Virus record (IMG/VR): IMGVR_UViG_3300025009_000312
Span: 1 to 30,606 of that record
Length of the DNA stretch: 30,606 nt
DNA from: a virus
Reading direction: 5' to 3' (one strand)
The position numbers and the translations under genes were made by a program. Under the pieces are notes generated by a model. It ran no database searches. It was not told the origin of the DNA and saw only the letters and a program-made list of their open reading frames with translations. Below are positions 29,475-30,606 of this stretch, piece after piece (positions within the stretch are counted from its first letter, which is position 1; every line of letters starts with the position of its first letter).

Positions 29475-29552
29475 TCTTAGCCGTCATTTTTCGGTTGACG
29501 GCCTATCGGTCGGTGTTATCGCCTACCCGCCCGGCGCGGAGCAAAGGAGTCC
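29375..29552. repeat. 13-bp inverted repeat
   Basis: GGACTCCTTTGCT at 29375-29387 and its exact reverse complement at 29540-29552, 152 bases between the inner ends. The enclosed segment contains the 35-aa frame. Possibly the boundary of an inserted or rearranged block; no transposase or target duplication seen. Confidence 0.55.
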
Positions 29553-29674
29553 TAGAGAAACGAACGCGCTGTCGAAACGATTACCCCGGCTCTAGCCCAG
29601 CGGCACAACGGGAGGCGTTGGCTTGGCGGCTCAGTTTCGGGGGACTACTTTTGTGTGTCTACTTCTGTGTGTGG
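29475..29674. other. Non-coding part of the gap after the nucleotidyltransferase gene
   Basis: No supported gene. It contains a 7-bp hairpin GCCGTCA/TGACGGC (29480-29486 with 29496-29502) and one arm of a 13-bp inverted repeat whose other arm is at 29375-29387. A plus-strand frame across the region has hydrophobic ends but no ribosome site and is not accepted as a gene. Confidence 0.4.
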
Positions 29675-30448
29675 TTACCGCTTTGCGTAGTGGGTTGACG
29701 TAATCTCAACGGTAAGCGCGTTCACAAGTTCGGCATCGACCGATTCTGGCAACTTGGATTCGTTTTTTGCCGACTCCATTTCTTTGAACAGGTCTGATGC
29801 TACACGCTTTACCTTGTCAATCGACCACGCCCCCAACTTAATTTGCTTCAACTCTTCCGCGTCTGGACGCTCTACAACAAGTTTGCCAGTTCGCATAAAC
29901 TCGACACCCTGCCGTAATAAGCGGACAAGGTGCTGTGCGTTTTTCGTGTCGTAACCAAACTTATCTACCAGCCCCTTGCGCTTTTGTCCCATGTAACCAT
30001 TGTAAGCCATATTCTCCATTTTGTGCAACTGCCCGTAGGCATACCCGCAGAAAGAATGGTAGATTTTCTTGCAGGAAAAGATGTCTCGGCTCACTACCAA
30101 CTTTCGCCACAAGTCCGTATTGCGTATGTAGAACTTTTCGGGTGTCCATAGGGCGTTGAGAACATTGGGATTCGCCTTTTCGACAAGCCGGATAAATTTC
30201 CGCAGATCATAAACCAGCACGTCCCACTCGCCTTCTTTGCACTCAAATTGATCGAACGTCTTGATGCCGAAAAAATAGTCTCTCGGCGGCAGACATACAC
30301 CAAAGATGTCGGTATCGTCAATGCTTCCGGGATTCGAGTTCGGGATGTGCGTACCGTGCGAATGACTCCCCCGATACATCAGCACAAGTGAGTTGTCCCA
30401 CATGTGGAACGGGCCACGGTGAACGAGTATGTCGTTAAGTTTTCTCAT
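29675..30448 (-). CDS. RlaP-like nucleotidyltransferase
   Basis: 257 aa from ATG at 30448; a TTG further upstream lies inside a hairpin and is not preferred. A polymerase-beta-type nucleotidyltransferase: YRGSHSHGTHIP at 26-37 is the G-S-x-x-x-G motif, and IDDTDIFGVCLPP at 43-55 holds the D-x-D metal pair. It is followed by DVLVYDLRKFIRLVEKANPN, the third strand and helical region. The C-terminal half is helical (NAQHLVRLLRQGVEF). Phages often carry this family; the acceptor, nucleic acid or protein, is not known. It is the first gene after the promoter at the right end. Confidence 0.88.
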   Translation of the reverse strand: MRKLNDILVHRGPFHMWDNSLVLMYRGSHSHGTHIPNSNPGSIDDTDIFGVCLPPRDYFFGIKTFDQFECKEGEWDVLVYDLRKFIRLVEKANPNVLNALWTPEKFYIRNTDLWRKLVVSRDIFSCKKIYHSFCGYAYGQLHKMENMAYNGYMGQKRKGLVDKFGYDTKNAQHLVRLLRQGVEFMRTGKLVVERPDAEELKQIKLGAWSIDKVKRVASDLFKEMESAKNESKLPESVDAELVNALTVEITSTHYAKR

Positions 30449-30460
30449 GGCTATAAAATA

Positions 30461-30533
30461 GATTGACCCCAATCCACCCAAAACTCTTGAGAAGTTCGCC
30501 GCCAGCGACGGCAAGGGTGAATTAGGGTCAATC
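30461..30533 (-). promoter_or_regulatory. 19-bp leader hairpin before the nucleotidyltransferase
   Basis: On the minus-strand RNA, GATTGACCCTAATTCACCC (30533-30515) pairs with GGGTGGATTGGGGTCAATC (30479-30461): 17 Watson-Crick and 2 G-U pairs, loop of 35 bases. The stem ends 12 bases before the start codon, and no Shine-Dalgarno lies in those 12 bases, so it may control translation or RNA stability. Confidence 0.7.
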
Positions 30534-30589
30534 CTAATCTCGTCTTGTGATGCTGGCCGCGCTTCTCAATTCGCGGGTGGAACTGTGCT

Positions 30590-30606
30590 AAGATACGCAC
30601 TTGCGC
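30590..30606 (-). promoter_or_regulatory. Promoter cut by the window end
   Basis: -10 TATCTT at 30590-30595 with the same surrounding bases as the virion promoter (GCGCAAGTxCGTATCTTxGCAC). The -35 would be at about 30613-30618, outside the window. It would drive the nucleotidyltransferase gene with a leader of about 140 bases. Confidence 0.6.

Noticed and set aside
29285-29698. Plus-strand frame of 137 codons with signal-like N-terminus and hydrophobic C-terminus
   Set aside because: No ribosome site, runs against the direction of all other genes, overlaps the ends of two minus-strand genes, and its hydrophobic ends come from reading GT-rich sequence.

Overview
The window is part of a tailed double-stranded DNA phage (or intact prophage) with an HK97-type head and a long, probably non-contractile tail. 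Essentially every gene is on the minus strand, so transcription runs from high to low coordinates. The host is inferred only indirectly. Five phage proteins start with classical Sec signal peptides whose predicted cleavage site is followed by glutamine (VQA/Q, AEA/Q, ADA/Q, GVG/Q, AVG/Q). This Q-at-+1 pattern is known from Bacteroidota and relatives. A tail protein also carries an ASH-type Ig-like domain, a kind common in secreted proteins of that group. However, many genes have good Shine-Dalgarno sites and the promoters fit TTGACA-17-TATCNT, so a classical Bacteroidota host with TTTG/TAnnTTTG promoters fits less well. A deeper lineage on that side of the tree is my guess.

Layout from right to left. 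(1) 30606-28387: a promoter cut by the window end, a strong 19-bp leader hairpin, an RlaP-like nucleotidyltransferase, a stretch with one possible 35-aa membrane peptide, then the remains of a two-gene modification module. In that module a gp88-like cysteine-motif protein has lost its C-terminus and a DNA methyltransferase has lost its AdoMet motif I, the two halves meeting at about 28950. (2) 28325-17123: a strong promoter, a highly structured 5' leader, and a dense run of about 35 small genes, mostly coupled by 4-base ATGA overlaps. The recognisable products are an SSB-like protein ending in DDDLPF, a PD-(D/E)XK-like nuclease, an HNH nuclease, a metallophosphoesterase, a protein with six 33-bp tandem repeats, many zinc-ribbon mini-proteins and tiny membrane peptides. 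(3) 17099-16719: a separate promoter and a tRNA cluster (Ile-UAU, Ser-UGA, Thr-UGU-like). (4) 16677-16176: a small possible ORF, a plus-strand intrinsic terminator that no gene explains, and a strong late promoter. (5) 16175-1: the packaging and virion operon in canonical order: small and large terminase, portal, prohead protease, major capsid protein, head-tail connector, tail completion proteins, tail assembly chaperone with a likely -1 frameshift, tape measure protein, and tail-tip/fibre proteins running off the left edge.

The most unusual feature is that secreted-type proteins are inserted among the head and tail genes: between portal and protease, directly after the capsid gene, between two tail-completion genes, at the distal end of the tail genes, and at the end of the early operon. 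Two of them are paralogues. They could be virion decorations that pass through the host envelope, or surface-remodelling proteins made late in infection. No integrase, repressor, endolysin or DNA polymerase is visible; these would have to lie outside the window.
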